DNA of 64,000 bases, taken from positions 1,116,001 to 1,180,000 of the forward strand of contig NZ_JAFCKF010000002.1 in the NCBI RefSeq assembly GCF_018130545.1, written 5' to 3'. Both the position numbers and the translations under genes were made by a program. Shown here piece by piece: positions 63,969 to 64,000 of this stretch; position 1 is the stretch's first letter; every line of letters starts with the position of its first letter. Source of the DNA: Bradyrhizobium tropiciagri (GTDB lineage: Bacteria; Pseudomonadota; Alphaproteobacteria; Rhizobiales; Xanthobacteraceae). Under the pieces are notes generated by a model. That model was not told where the DNA came from, did not search any database, and saw nothing but the letters and a program-made list of their open reading frames with translations.

Positions 63969-64000
63969 TATCCGCTCGGGCGCTGTGCGAATGCGGCGCG

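Overview
The window is high-GC, densely packed chromosomal DNA that looks like Bradyrhizobium or a very close relative (Nitrobacteraceae, Alphaproteobacteria). The basis is recognition of protein families (winged-helix/TPR regulator beginning MRYLFE, DUF1127 proteins, DHCW cupin, MarR/HxlR/LysR pairs with MFS pumps) and of the palindromic repeats that pepper the gene gaps. No rRNA, tRNA, CRISPR array, intact insertion sequence, integrase or replication origin was seen. The left edge cuts an M20 peptidase; the right edge lies just past a formate-dehydrogenase-like enzyme.

1-8.1 kb: small regulator/transporter units: M20 peptidase, GNAT-MFS pair, DUF1127, LysR, DUF899 opposite a MarR-EamA operon, a MarR-GNAT fusion, and a peptide-deformylase-like protein that has lost two metal ligands. 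8.1-18.3 kb: accessory enzymes (two serine hydrolases, VOC protein, two GSTs, SDR, F420-type reductase) with LysR and TetR regulators, plus a macro-TIR/SEFIR fusion that is the best candidate for an immune effector. 18.3-19.4 kb: a repeat-rich, partly AT-rich scar next to the 3' end of guaA with the start of what looks like an antiviral reverse transcriptase.

19.4-31.2 kb: purine/RNA housekeeping (guaA, RsmB-type methyltransferase, guaB) mixed with an HxlR-controlled MFS locus, a MAPEG protein, a metallophosphoesterase and a CurA-type reductase. 31.3-47.5 kb: DHA2 efflux pump, Ppx/GppA and RlmE, an orphan molybdenum hydroxylase large subunit, hydroxychromene carboxylate isomerase with a MaoC protein, UPF0178 and an Uup-type ABC-F ATPase, a D-threonine aldolase-type enzyme, a LysR/MFS pair, a flavoprotein with an SDR, and an unpredicted 48-residue membrane protein.

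47.7-54.8 kb: a minus-strand valine/isobutyrate catabolic run (mmsA, acyl-CoA dehydrogenase, 3-hydroxyisobutyryl-CoA hydrolase, mmsB, then an acyl-CoA synthetase and a MaoC hydratase) with a divergent LysR gene. Next to it a DUF1127 gene and a winged-helix/TPR regulator sit between the intact 3' end of that LysR gene and a degraded second copy of the same 3' end. 58-64 kb: ParB-like protein, TetR, PaaI thioesterase, enoyl-CoA hydratase, DUF1349 protein and an FdhF/YdeP-type molybdopterin oxidoreductase.

Recurring logic: a one-component regulator faces or precedes the pump or enzyme it probably controls, with a readable dyad between them. Gene ends are marked by several families of dispersed palindromes. 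All functional statements are homology recognition by eye; no database search was run.
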